Shown: piece by piece, positions 8,385-16,770 of the stretch
How the letters are laid out: each line of letters opens with the position of its first letter
Numbering within the stretch: the first letter of the stretch is position 1
Origin: Vicingaceae bacterium
GTDB lineage: Bacteria > Bacteroidota > Bacteroidia > Flavobacteriales_E > Vicingaceae
NCBI GenBank assembly: GCA_026003395.1
Contig: BPHE01000007.1
Span: forward strand, 57,377 to 121,376
DNA length: 64,000 nucleotides
Reading direction: 5' to 3'
Position numbers and translations under genes: made by a program
The notes under the pieces: generated by a model
What the model was told of the DNA's origin: nothing
Database searches by the model: none
The model's input: only the letters and a program-made list of their open reading frames with translations

Positions 8385-8765
8385 TTGAAAATTTTAACCG
8401 GCGCTGTTTTATTTTCTGCAACACTACTTTTAGTAGGAACTATCGCCACAAATCAAGAAAACCTTCAGGAACAAAACAAAACATTGTTGGCATCGGCCGA
8501 TGTTAATTCAAACAATGTCATTTTTGAAGGTAAATGTGGTGAAAGTAAACCTAAAAGTAAAGAAGCCAAATGTGGCGAAGGTAAATGTGGAGAAAGCAAA
8601 TCAAAATCTAAAGAAGCCAAATGTGGCGAAGGTAAATGCGGAGAAAGCAAATCAAAATCCAAAGAAGCCAAATGCGGCGAAGGCAAATGCGGAGAAAGCA
8701 AATCAAAATCCAAAGAAGCCAAATGCGGCGAAGGTAAATGCGGAGAAAGCAAATCAAAATCCTAA
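8385..8765 (+). CDS. EGKCG-repeat peptide, HvfA-family metallophore-precursor-like; probably frameshifted and prematurely stopped
   Basis: The frame encodes a hydrophobic leader (KILTGAVLFSATLLLVGTIA), a linker, then four 17-residue units EAKCGEGKCGESKSKSK after an initial EGKCG. EGKCG pentapeptides are the sites modified to oxazolone/thioamide in HvfA-type copper-binding RiPPs (established for that family). The family assignment here is by motif. Two lesions are visible. An ATG at 8372 is one base out of frame, and removing a T from the TTT at 8384-8386 would give MKNKLKILTGAV. TAA at 8763-8765 replaces the AAA seen in earlier units, after which the same frame continues as EAKCGEGKCGK to TAA at 8799-8801. 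As it stands, translation would need the TTG at 8385. No DUF692 (HvfB/MNIO) maturase is in the window. The ECF sigma and anti-sigma genes downstream are plausible regulators. Confidence 0.6.
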   Translation: MKILTGAVLFSATLLLVGTIATNQENLQEQNKTLLASADVNSNNVIFEGKCGESKPKSKEAKCGEGKCGESKSKSKEAKCGEGKCGESKSKSKEAKCGEGKCGESKSKSKEAKCGEGKCGESKSKS

Positions 8766-8801
8766 GAAGCCAAATGCGGCGAAGGCAAATGTGGTAAATA
8801 A
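8562..8801 (+). repeat. Tandem 51-base coding repeats (four full units plus a 36-base partial)
   Basis: Units begin at 8562, 8613, 8664, 8715 and 8766 (partial), each encoding EAKCGEGKCGESKSKSK. They differ only at scattered, mostly synonymous positions (TGT/TGC, GGT/GGC, TCT/TCC). The near-identity points to recent expansion by slippage or recombination. The last unit carries the in-frame TAA at its junction. Confidence 0.9.
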
Positions 8802-8829
8802 CTTTTCATTGATTTGCCAAATTTTAAAG

Positions 8830-8855
8830 GGGCTGTATTTTTAACAGCCCTTTTT
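8830..8855 (+). terminator. Intrinsic terminator after the EGKCG-repeat gene
   Basis: GGGCTGT (8830-8836) pairs with ACAGCCC (8844-8850), followed by TTTTTATTT. It separates the repeat gene from the sigma-factor gene 31 bases on. Confidence 0.8.
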
Positions 8856-8868
8856 ATTTGAAAAGTTT

Positions 8869-8876
8869 TATTTTTG
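8869..8876 (+). promoter_or_regulatory. Possible -7 element of the ECF sigma gene
   Basis: TATTTTTG fits TAnnTTTG and lies eleven bases before the start codon at 8887, so the transcript would be almost leaderless. No -33 box is seen. Low information in an AT-rich spacer. Confidence 0.25.
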
Positions 8877-8886
8877 GAAAAAAAAT

Positions 8887-9447
8887 ATGAATAACACTAC
8901 CGCAAATGACATAAAAACTCAAATCAAAGATATAATTGTCAAAGATTATAACAAATATCTCAAACACGCTTACATTAGAACAAAAGACAAAGAAATTGCC
9001 TCGGACCTGATTCAGGATTTATTCATCACGGCAATTGAAAAATGCGATACATTTAAAGGAAACTCTTCCTTGGAAACCTGGTTGTTTGGTATTCTCAATA
9101 TTAAAATTTTAAACTATTTCAAACAAAAAAAAGCCGAATTAAATCCCGAACCGGAAGATTTGGAAAAGTTAATGTTTAATAGCAACGGTAGTTGGAAAAA
9201 AGAATGGCTCAATCCGGAACAAACTTTCGAAAACACCGATGCAATTCTAAAGTTTTTTAAATTTTGCTGGAAACAGCTCAAAGACCGATACAAAATCGTT
9301 TTTTGCATGAAAGTGATGTTGAATAAGGAAACCGAAGAAATATGCGAATGTTGCAATATCAGCAAAGACAATTTATGGCAAATAACACACCGGGCTAAAT
9401 TACAGTTGAAAGCTTGCATTCATAAAAAACTAAAACACCAATCATGA
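8887..9447 (+). CDS. ECF-type RNA polymerase sigma factor
   Basis: The 186-residue protein has sigma-70 region 2 (KEIASDLIQDLFITAIEKCDTFKGNSSLETWLFGIL, about residues 35-75) and region 4 with an HTH (about 125-180: ETEEICECCNISKDNLWQITHRAKLQLK). It lacks regions 1 and 3, as extracytoplasmic-function factors do. Its stop overlaps by four bases the start of a small protein with a zinc-finger anti-sigma motif, so the pair is translationally coupled. Region 4 contains extra cysteines (CECC). Together with the upstream EGKCG peptide gene this resembles the metal-stress sigma/anti-sigma pairs found beside such peptides. The target promoter is not identified. Confidence 0.88.
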   Translation: MNNTTANDIKTQIKDIIVKDYNKYLKHAYIRTKDKEIASDLIQDLFITAIEKCDTFKGNSSLETWLFGILNIKILNYFKQKKAELNPEPEDLEKLMFNSNGSWKKEWLNPEQTFENTDAILKFFKFCWKQLKDRYKIVFCMKVMLNKETEEICECCNISKDNLWQITHRAKLQLKACIHKKLKHQS

Positions 9448-9764
9448 TAAATTGCCGGCAATATACTCGCCTTTTACATAAATCAAGTATTCAACCTTTG
9501 AACCTTTTTGAAAAAGCGTTGATGAAAATTCATTACAATCTTTGTATTCTTTGCAGAACCTATACCCGCGAATCGGAAGTAATTGACGAAGCCATAAAAG
9601 AAATTATGCTGGAAGAAGAAAATGCATTTACCGAAGAAGAAATAGAAAAACTAAAAAAAACAATTGATAGAAAAGCTAAAACTCAACGAATAATCAAACT
9701 TCTATTTTGTTTACCCTTCTTTCGTGACGCCCTCCTTCAAACTTTTCTTCCAAAAAAGTATTGA
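9444..9764 (+). CDS. Zinc-finger (zf-HC2/ZAS-type) anti-sigma factor
   Basis: This is a 106-residue cytosolic protein with the ZAS zinc site Cys4...His30-x3-Cys34-x2-Cys37 (HYNLCILC). ZAS anti-sigma factors hold their ECF sigma inactive until a metal or redox signal disturbs the site. The start overlaps the sigma gene by four bases. There is no membrane segment. The last 23 codons are read from DNA that is also the 3' end of rpiB on the other strand (71-base convergent overlap), and their sequence (IIKLLFCLPFFRDALLQTF) is hydrophobic and unlike the charged body. The natural C-terminus was possibly lost through a mutated stop or a frameshift near 9690. Confidence 0.75.
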   Translation: MINCRQYTRLLHKSSIQPLNLFEKALMKIHYNLCILCRTYTRESEVIDEAIKEIMLEEENAFTEEEIEKLKKTIDRKAKTQRIIKLLFCLPFFRDALLQTFLPKKY

Positions 9765-10119
9765 CAATTTCTAAAGCCGTGTGTTTGTCTATAAATCTGG
9801 CAGGCAAAGCACAAGCATTGGCATTGTTGTGTTGACGGGCCAAAGCTGCAATTTCTTTATTCCAACACAATGCGCTTCTCACACCTTTATGTTTGTTAGC
9901 CGTCATATTCACGCCATTGCCACTTCCGCAAATCAATATGCCAAAATCTGCTTTCTTCAATTGTATATCTTCGGCCACTTTGTGGGCGTAATCCGGATAA
10001 TCGCAACTCTCCCGACTAAATGTTCCTTCATCAATAATTTCAACTTTATTTTTTAAATTTTCTTTAAGAAACTCTTTTAATTCAAAACCTGCATGGTCGC
10101 TGCCTATGGCAATTTTCAT
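9694..10119 (-). CDS. rpiB: Ribose 5-phosphate isomerase B
   Basis: This is a 141-residue RpiB/LacA/LacB-fold enzyme of the non-oxidative pentose phosphate pathway that interconverts ribose 5-phosphate and ribulose 5-phosphate. Visible motifs are IGSDHAGFELK at the N-terminus, the phosphate/active-site stretch ILICGSGNGVNMTANK (general-base Cys in ICGSG), and a terminal GRHERRV arginine segment. The length is normal. It is encoded alone on the minus strand and its 3' end overlaps the anti-sigma frame. Confidence 0.95.
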   Translation of the reverse strand: MKIAIGSDHAGFELKEFLKENLKNKVEIIDEGTFSRESCDYPDYAHKVAEDIQLKKADFGILICGSGNGVNMTANKHKGVRSALCWNKEIAALARQHNNANACALPARFIDKHTALEIVNTFLEEKFEGGRHERRVNKIEV

Positions 10120-10501
10120 ATTGTTTAATTTTATGTTAATAAATATTGAATATTATTTTAAAAATTTGGAAAAATAACGCTTGACAAATTCAAATTAATA
10201 TACCATTAAAAAAAAATTTCACCCTGCAAAATAAAACCCTTCATCAATTATCGCCAACTTTATTAACATCATTTTTGTGTCAATATCAATTCCCTAAAAT
10301 TTCATTACTTTGCCAACATACTGTTAATATTTACCAAAAAAACTAAAAAACAATGATTTAAAAATAAAAATCTTGTTAAAAACCCTTTAATTTGTTTTTT
10401 AAAACTTAAAATAATTAACAACAAACAATTTATGAACACTATTAACACCATAGTAATAGTAGTAAAATTATTCAATTAAATTTCTTTTTATTGTTTTTAT
10501 T
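10120..10501. other. 382-base AT-rich intergenic region between divergent genes
   Basis: This very AT-rich spacer must hold the promoters of rpiB (minus) and of the MORN/kinase operon (plus). A near-consensus -7 TTACTTTG stands at 10305-10312 but lacks a spaced -33 box. A 15-codon frame at 10432-10479 is not convincing. No RNA gene, hairpin with a T-run, or repeat was recognised. Confidence 0.4.
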
Positions 10502-12046
10502 ATGAATGTTTACAAAGCAAAAATGCAAAAACATTTTTTTTGGTTGTGTTACCTTTGTTTGATGAATTTATTGACAATTGCACAAAACAAAACCTTGCAA
10601 GAAGGATATAACGTATTTTACTATCCAAGTGGAAAAATTTCTGCAGAGGGATTTGTGAAAAACGGTAAACCCGACGGATACTGGAAAACCTATTATGAAA
10701 ACGGAAAAATAAAATCTGAAGGCAAAAGAACCAATGGTAAACTGGACAGCATTTGGACATTCTATGACGAAAACGGTTTTTTAATTAAAAAAATATCTTA
10801 CCACAACGACCAAAAAGAAGGATTTACAATTAATTACGCAGATTCAAACAAACTTTTTTCGAAAGAATTTTATCGCAACAATAAACGCGACAGCATTCTC
10901 ATTTATCTCTATCCCGACGGTAAAATTAAACAAACCATCCCCTTGGAAAACGGCATAGAAAATGGCTATTCTTATGAATATGACACGTCCGGTAATGTAA
11001 TTACCATCATCTATTATGTAAAAGGAACCGTGGCAGGTATCGAGCAAATCAACCGGTATAACAAAAAGGGCCAAAAAGATGGAGTTTGGAAGGAATTTTA
11101 TGACGACATGCGTGTAAAAAAAGAATACAGGTATGTCAATGGAGTGTTGAATGGATACTACAAAGAATATAACCGTAATGGTCAACTTGAAAAAGCTATT
11201 TTGTATGTAAATGGTGAGCCGGTTGATAACAATCCCTTTCAAACACTCGAAATCAAAAAGAAATACGACGAAAAAGGAAGGTTATTGTCCGAAGGAACAT
11301 ACGATTCGAAAGGAAGAAAAATGGGAAGTTTTAAAATGTATAATCCCGAAACCGGCAAAATATTCGAAGAATATGTTTATTTTTACGACACATTGATTGC
11401 CAAAGGGCCGGTAGATGAAAATTTCCAACGCCAAGGTCAGTGGGAAGAATATTATACCAACGGAAATATAAAAGCCCGCGGTCAATATCAAGACGGAAAA
11501 AAAACGGGAGAATGGATTTATTTTTATCCTAACGGAAAAATAGAACAACGTGGAAAATATGTCAACGGATTACCTCACGGAAAATGGTTGTGGTTCTATG
11601 ATAATGGTCAATTGTTAAGGGAAGAAAATTATGTCAAAGGTAAACGCGACGGTGAGTTTTACGAATTCACGCCTCAAGGAGACACTATGGTGAAAGCATA
11701 TTATATAGAAGACAAATTGGATGGAGAATGGATGTATTATCTCAACGATTATAAAGAAGTAGGCCAATATCAGGATGGCAAAAAAACAGGTGTATGGAAA
11801 GCATACGACACAAAAACAGGAAATTTGATATTTACCGGAGAATTTGTTGACGGTTTAGAAAATGGCTTGCATAAATATTTTTATCCTTCGGGAAAAATTA
11901 TGGAAGAAAGATATTACAGTTTGGGAATAAAACAGGGAACATGGAAAAAATATGATGAATTAGGTCAAGTATATTTGATTATTGACTATGAAGCAGGTAT
12001 GCCTATCAAAATTGGTAATGTGAGAGTAGACAATCTAATGCCATAG
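10502..12046 (+). CDS. Secreted MORN-repeat (YwqK-type) protein
   Basis: After an N-terminal signal peptide (hydrophobic core WLCYLCLMNLLTIA, cleavage near AQN) the 514 residues consist almost wholly of about 20 tandem MORN/YwqK repeats of roughly 22 residues. Their pattern is G-x-W-x-x-Y-Y-x-N-G-K-I-x-x-x-G-x-Y-x-x-G-K. Such repeats form an extended beta-hairpin ladder, and proteins of this kind in Bacteroidota are often envelope or periplasmic. The YwqK 'antitoxin' label of part of the family is not evidence of function here. A second ATG at 10523 is an alternative start giving a tighter signal peptide. It is followed after eight bases by the histidine kinase gene, so it may be a periplasmic partner of that system. 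Confidence 0.8.
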   Translation: MNVYKAKMQKHFFWLCYLCLMNLLTIAQNKTLQEGYNVFYYPSGKISAEGFVKNGKPDGYWKTYYENGKIKSEGKRTNGKLDSIWTFYDENGFLIKKISYHNDQKEGFTINYADSNKLFSKEFYRNNKRDSILIYLYPDGKIKQTIPLENGIENGYSYEYDTSGNVITIIYYVKGTVAGIEQINRYNKKGQKDGVWKEFYDDMRVKKEYRYVNGVLNGYYKEYNRNGQLEKAILYVNGEPVDNNPFQTLEIKKKYDEKGRLLSEGTYDSKGRKMGSFKMYNPETGKIFEEYVYFYDTLIAKGPVDENFQRQGQWEEYYTNGNIKARGQYQDGKKTGEWIYFYPNGKIEQRGKYVNGLPHGKWLWFYDNGQLLREENYVKGKRDGEFYEFTPQGDTMVKAYYIEDKLDGEWMYYLNDYKEVGQYQDGKKTGVWKAYDTKTGNLIFTGEFVDGLENGLHKYFYPSGKIMEERYYSLGIKQGTWKKYDELGQVYLIIDYEAGMPIKIGNVRVDNLMP

Positions 12047-12054
12047 ATTATCCA

Positions 12055-14967
12055 ATGAGTAAAATACAAAAAATAAATATCAATGAAATAGCCAAACTCT
12101 ATGGAAAAAACAATTTATTGATTGTATTGGATTCGGAATATAAAATAATTTGTCATAATGCAGTTGCAAAAAATAAAATAAAATCTTGGTTTAAAAAAAA
12201 TGTGGAAATAGGAAAACCCATTTATGAACTGATTTATTATTTGAATTACCGTGAATATTTTGAATTACTGGAAAATGTAGCAAAGAAAAAAACAGCAACT
12301 TGCTTTATTTATGATGAAGAAAAAAATACTTATGTCAATCAATTGTATTTTTTTGACGGACATCTTGTGATGGTCATCCTTCCAAAAAGAAAAGTAGCCG
12401 ATTCCAAAACATTTTTTTACGAATCGATTCCTGAAATACTTTATAGAGTCGAATTTACTTTGAATGGTGAAAGAAAAGTAAGAGTTTTGTCAGGTAGTTT
12501 TTCCAAAGCATTGAATGTAAATACAAATGAATATTTTGAAGATATTTTACAGGGAAAAATAAACAAATACGTTCCTGAAGAAGATATAGCCAAAATATTG
12601 CAATCGGCCAAATTTTTAAAAAATAAAAAATACATCAAACTTGTTTATCGATTTATCAATCCTAAAACTAAAAAAGTTTTATGGTTGGAAGAAAAAGTAG
12701 TAAAAAAATATACAAAAAATGGTGAAGTTGCATCAAATATAGGTATTACAAGAGTTGTTACAAGAGAAATTAATTATTTGCAAAAACTTAAAGAAAACGA
12801 AGAAAAATATCGTTTGATATTCGAAAACAACCAATCCGGTTTGTTTATATCGGAATTAGAAACAGGTAAAATTGTAGAATGCAATCAAAGTTTTGCAAAA
12901 ATACTTGGATACAATAAAAATGAGCTAATCAACAATTTTTCCGATAAATTGTATTTTGACCAGAATGACAGAAAAAATTACATTCAAGAATTATTAAAAC
13001 ACAGGTATTTAAATGCCTATAAAATAAAATTGAGACATAAAACCGGCAGACCTGTTTGGATTATGGAAAACGTAAAAATTTTTGAAGATAAGCAAAGCGG
13101 AAAATTGATGTTGCAGGGCTCTGCCATTGACATTACACAAAATATTGCGTATGAAGAGAAATTAATACAAAAAGAAAAAGAAATTTCTCAATGGATAGAT
13201 TCATCACCATTCGGGATTGTTATATTATACCGTTCAAAAATTCTTTATTACAACCAAAAATTCTTACACATCACAGGTATTAAATCCCATAAATTAGAAT
13301 ATATAAAGTTTGATCAATTTTTTACGAAGACAGATTATAATAAAATTAGGAAATTAATTAAAAATAAAGATTTTAAAAAACCTATAGAAACACAAATTCT
13401 GAAGAAGAAAAAAAAACCGGTCGATGTGGAATTGATGTTTAAGGAAGTCATCCACCGCGAATTACCCTGTTTGATGGTTACCATCAACGATATTTCCATG
13501 AGAAAAGAATTGGAAAGAACAAGAATGAGAACCCAACTTGCCTATGAATTAAATAAAAGTTTGAGAGAAGAAATCAATTTGAGAAAAGCCATAGAAAAAG
13601 AACTCATAGCCACGCAAAAATTTAATGCACGACTGATAGAAAGTTCTTTGGATATGATTATTGCCGCCGACACAAAAGGAAGAATAGTAGAATTTAACCC
13701 GTCTGCGTGCAAAACATTTGGATATACTAACAACGAAATATTAGGAAAAAACATAGAGATTTTATATGCCGATAAAGAAGAATTGAAAAATGTAAATCAA
13801 TCGCTCGCCAAAATTGGTTTTTTTTCAGGTGAAATTGTCAACAAGAAGAAATCCGGAGAAGAATTTATATCCTTTTTATCGGCCACTCAATTAAAAGACG
13901 AAAACGGAAAAATTATCGGTTCGATGGGTATATCGAGAGATATCACACAAGAAAAAATAAACCGTCAAAAATTAATTCAAAGCGAGCAAACCATCAAAGC
14001 CATCATTAGTGGAATTCCCGACACAATTTTGAACATTGACAAAAAAACTTTTGAAGTAAAAGAAATTTTTAATAAAAACAAATTGGGAATTGACGATTTG
14101 TTCAAAGATAACATAACATTACCGGCAAAAATTGATGCTGTTTGTAACGATCATTTGTTATGCAATGCTGTGCTTAATGATTATTACGAAGGAAAGAAAT
14201 CCAATAAAATTCTTATAAAAAAAAATAACAAGGAATTTTATGTCCAATATTTATATTCAGAATTAAATGAAAATGAAATTTTATTGATATTGAGTAATGT
14301 TACAAATGAAGAAAAAGCCAACAAAGAGATTATAAAATCTCTGCATGAAAAAGAAATCCTACTGAAAGAAATACATCATCGTGTCAAAAACAATTTGCAG
14401 GTAATATCAAGCATTCTCAACCTTCAACAATCTTACATAAAATATGAAAATTTGAACCGTATAATAAAAGAAAGTCAAAACAGGATTAAATCAATGGCTT
14501 TTTTGCACGAAGAGCTTTATAGAAACAAAGATTTTACCAAAATTAACTTCAATCAATATATTCACAATTTAACCAATCATTTAAAGCATTCATTCAATCC
14601 TGACGATAAACAAATAGAAATCAACATAAGAAATCAAGTAGAACAGATGCACATCGATTATGCCATGCCATGTGGTTTGATTATCAACGAATTAGTATCC
14701 AATTCATTTAAATATGCTTTTGAAAATAAAAACAAAGGAATTATCAATATACATATACACAAAAAAGAAAATATGATTAAAATTGCTGTTGAAGATAATG
14801 GAATCGGAATACCTGAAGAGAAATTGAATAATTTTGAAGAAAACGGTTCTTTGGGATGGCAATTGATAAAATCGCTTTGCGATCAATTAGAAGCACAAAT
14901 ATTTTTAAAATCCGATAAAGGATTTAAATTTGTATTTGAATTTGAAATACCAAAAACACATGCCTAA
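12055..14967 (+). CDS. Multi-PAS sensor histidine kinase (HisKA_2 type)
   Basis: The 970-residue soluble kinase has no transmembrane segment or signal peptide. Several PAS-type domains occupy about residues 10-760. The clearest are about 255-370 (YRLIFENNQSGLFISELETG) and 525-640 (LIESSLDMIIAADTKGRIVE), with divergent ones at about 120-240, 380-480 and 650-750. The dimerisation/phosphoacceptor region is HisKA_2, with the H-box LLKEIHHRVKNNLQVISSIL near residue 770. A HATPase_c domain completes the C-terminus (N-box CGLIINELVSNSFKYAF, G1 VEDNGIGIP). Its stop overlaps the LytTR regulator gene by eight bases, identifying a cognate pair. Ligands of the PAS domains are not predictable. Confidence 0.92.
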   Translation: MSKIQKININEIAKLYGKNNLLIVLDSEYKIICHNAVAKNKIKSWFKKNVEIGKPIYELIYYLNYREYFELLENVAKKKTATCFIYDEEKNTYVNQLYFFDGHLVMVILPKRKVADSKTFFYESIPEILYRVEFTLNGERKVRVLSGSFSKALNVNTNEYFEDILQGKINKYVPEEDIAKILQSAKFLKNKKYIKLVYRFINPKTKKVLWLEEKVVKKYTKNGEVASNIGITRVVTREINYLQKLKENEEKYRLIFENNQSGLFISELETGKIVECNQSFAKILGYNKNELINNFSDKLYFDQNDRKNYIQELLKHRYLNAYKIKLRHKTGRPVWIMENVKIFEDKQSGKLMLQGSAIDITQNIAYEEKLIQKEKEISQWIDSSPFGIVILYRSKILYYNQKFLHITGIKSHKLEYIKFDQFFTKTDYNKIRKLIKNKDFKKPIETQILKKKKKPVDVELMFKEVIHRELPCLMVTINDISMRKELERTRMRTQLAYELNKSLREEINLRKAIEKELIATQKFNARLIESSLDMIIAADTKGRIVEFNPSACKTFGYTNNEILGKNIEILYADKEELKNVNQSLAKIGFFSGEIVNKKKSGEEFISFLSATQLKDENGKIIGSMGISRDITQEKINRQKLIQSEQTIKAIISGIPDTILNIDKKTFEVKEIFNKNKLGIDDLFKDNITLPAKIDAVCNDHLLCNAVLNDYYEGKKSNKILIKKNNKEFYVQYLYSELNENEILLILSNVTNEEKANKEIIKSLHEKEILLKEIHHRVKNNLQVISSILNLQQSYIKYENLNRIIKESQNRIKSMAFLHEELYRNKDFTKINFNQYIHNLTNHLKHSFNPDDKQIEINIRNQVEQMHIDYAMPCGLIINELVSNSFKYAFENKNKGIINIHIHKKENMIKIAVEDNGIGIPEEKLNNFEENGSLGWQLIKSLCDQLEAQIFLKSDKGFKFVFEFEIPKTHA

Positions 14968-15715
14968 AACAAAAATATTTATTGTAGAAGACGAAGCAAT
15001 CGTAGCCAAAGACATCGAAAATACCTTAAAAAATCTTGGTTACGAAATTGTCGGTATGGCTACTTCAGCTGAAAAAGCACTTGAAAAAATCAAAGAAAAT
15101 ACGCCCGATATCGTTCTTATGGACATCATGTTGAAGGGAAAAATGAACGGCATTGAATGTGCTCAAATCATAAAAGATCAATATAACATACCGGTTGTCT
15201 TTTTGACCGCTTATGCCGATGAACATACACTCGAAAAAGCTAAAGTTACCGAACCTTACGGTTATATTATCAAGCCATATAAAGAAGTTGATTTGCAAAC
15301 TTCAATAGAAATGGCTATTTATAAACACAATAAAAAGAATGAACTCCAAAAAGAAATGGAGTTGCTTTATTCTTTGGTCGAATCAAAAAGCACCGGCGAA
15401 GATTTTCTTTTTGTAAAATCCAATTCTGCTTTAGTTAAAATATACGCAACGGATATTTATTTCGTCGAAGCTTTAAAAGATTATGTGATTATTCATACAA
15501 AAGAGGCAAAATATACCATTCATTCAACCATGAAAGATATCGAAGCCAAATTGCCACGCGATCAGTTTCAGAGAATACACCGATCTTACATTGTCAGATT
15601 GGATAAAATAAAATCAATTGAATCAAACAGTGTTTTAATTGAAGACCTCGATAAAGTTTTGCCCATTGGAGGCAATTACAAAGATGAATTGATGAAAAGA
15701 ATCAAAACATTATGA
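14960..15715 (+). CDS. LytTR-family response regulator
   Basis: The 251-residue protein has a CheY-like receiver (about 1-120; phosphoacceptor Asp in IVLMDIMLKG, conserved Thr/Lys in FLTAYAD and YIIKPY) and a LytTR DNA-binding domain (about 155-250; FVEALKDYVIIHT, QRIHRSYIV, LPIGGNYK). ATG at 14960 is preferred over an earlier in-frame ATG at 14930 because receiver domains begin a few residues before KIFIVEDE. Its start overlaps the kinase gene by eight bases and its stop overlaps the next gene by four, so all are translationally coupled. Target promoters are unknown. Confidence 0.92.
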   Translation: MPKTKIFIVEDEAIVAKDIENTLKNLGYEIVGMATSAEKALEKIKENTPDIVLMDIMLKGKMNGIECAQIIKDQYNIPVVFLTAYADEHTLEKAKVTEPYGYIIKPYKEVDLQTSIEMAIYKHNKKNELQKEMELLYSLVESKSTGEDFLFVKSNSALVKIYATDIYFVEALKDYVIIHTKEAKYTIHSTMKDIEAKLPRDQFQRIHRSYIVRLDKIKSIESNSVLIEDLDKVLPIGGNYKDELMKRIKTL

Positions 15716-16770
15716 GTTTTAATCCCGACGATGTTGCAGTTGCCAATGGAAATATTTTTGGATTTCCTTATGATGAAAAAGTAAGCGATTTAATCATTTT
15801 GCCCGTTCCCTGGGAAGTAACCACATCATATGGCAACGGTGCTTCTTTAGGTCCTGAAGCCATCAGAAAAGCTTCTACACAATTGGACTTTGTTGACTCT
15901 CTTCTCGACAGTCCCTGGAATTATCCGGTATATATGTTACCCTCTGATGATTATTGGCAATTACAAAATTTACGTTTGAAAAAACTTGCCCAACAATATA
16001 TTCACGAACTGGAATCCGGCGTTTCCAATACAAAACACATTGAAATAATTAAAGAAATAAATAAATTTTCAAATGAATTAAACAACTATATTTACGATAC
16101 GGCAAAAAATTACTTTCATCGAAAAAAAACACTCTGTTTGCTTGGAGGAGACCACTCTACTCCATTTGGATTAATAAAATTTTTATCAGAAGTTTACGAC
16201 GATCTCACTGTTGTTCAAATTGATGCCCATGCCGATTTGAGAGAAGCTTATGAAGGTTTTGAATTTTCTCATGCTTCTATTATGTATAATGTGATGCACA
16301 AAACCAACGTAAAACATTTAGTACAAATAGGCATTAGAGATTTTTCACCCGGTGAAAAGCATATAATAGAAACAGACAATCGAATCACAACATTTTATGA
16401 TTATGATATAAAACGTCAATTATTTGATGGAAAAACGTATGCAGAAATAGTTGAAAATATCCTAAAGTCAATACCTACGGATAACGTATACATATCATTC
16501 GATATCGACGGTTTGTCACCTGATTTATGCCCAAACACCGGTACGCCTGTTCCCGGAGGTTTTTCTTTTTTTGAAATTTATTACTTTTTGGACAGATTGG
16601 CTTTGTCCGGAAAACTTATCGTAAGTTTTGATCTAAATGAAGTTTCTCCCGGCAATAATGAATGGGATGCCAACGTAGGTTCAAGAATACTCTTTAAACT
16701 GATAAATATTTGGCGTTATTCTTCCATTTTGGCCAAAAAGTCCAATGTAGAAAAAACATTTGAAAAATAA
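15712..16770 (+). CDS. Ureohydrolase (arginase/agmatinase/formimidoylglutamase family)
   Basis: This 352-residue manganese enzyme has all signature ligand motifs: GGDHST (His), QIDAHADLR (Asp-x-His-x-Asp) and SFDIDGLSPDLCPNTGTPVP (Asp-x-Asp). It is longer than typical arginases (about 300) because of an insertion around residues 70-130. Family members hydrolyse arginine, agmatine or formimidoylglutamate, and the exact substrate is not decidable here. It overlaps the LytTR gene by four bases, an unusual partner for a two-component system. The 3' end overlaps convergently with recO by 55 bases. Confidence 0.85.
   Translation: MSFNPDDVAVANGNIFGFPYDEKVSDLIILPVPWEVTTSYGNGASLGPEAIRKASTQLDFVDSLLDSPWNYPVYMLPSDDYWQLQNLRLKKLAQQYIHELESGVSNTKHIEIIKEINKFSNELNNYIYDTAKNYFHRKKTLCLLGGDHSTPFGLIKFLSEVYDDLTVVQIDAHADLREAYEGFEFSHASIMYNVMHKTNVKHLVQIGIRDFSPGEKHIIETDNRITTFYDYDIKRQLFDGKTYAEIVENILKSIPTDNVYISFDIDGLSPDLCPNTGTPVPGGFSFFEIYYFLDRLALSGKLIVSFDLNEVSPGNNEWDANVGSRILFKLINIWRYSSILAKKSNVEKTFEK

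Noticed and set aside
8562..8801. Direct repeats resembling a short CRISPR array
   Set aside because: Units are contiguous with no unique spacers, encode protein, and no cas genes are present.
8500..8844. 114-codon Lys/Asn/Ala-rich ORF in another frame of the EGKCG repeat
   Set aside because: It exists only because the 51-base repeat lacks stops in that frame. The EGKCG frame has a signal peptide and conserved Cys motifs and explains the DNA.
10432..10479. 15-codon ORF (MNTINTIVIVVKLFN) in the 382-base spacer
   Set aside because: Short, AT-driven, no evident ribosome-binding site, not conserved in any way that I can see.
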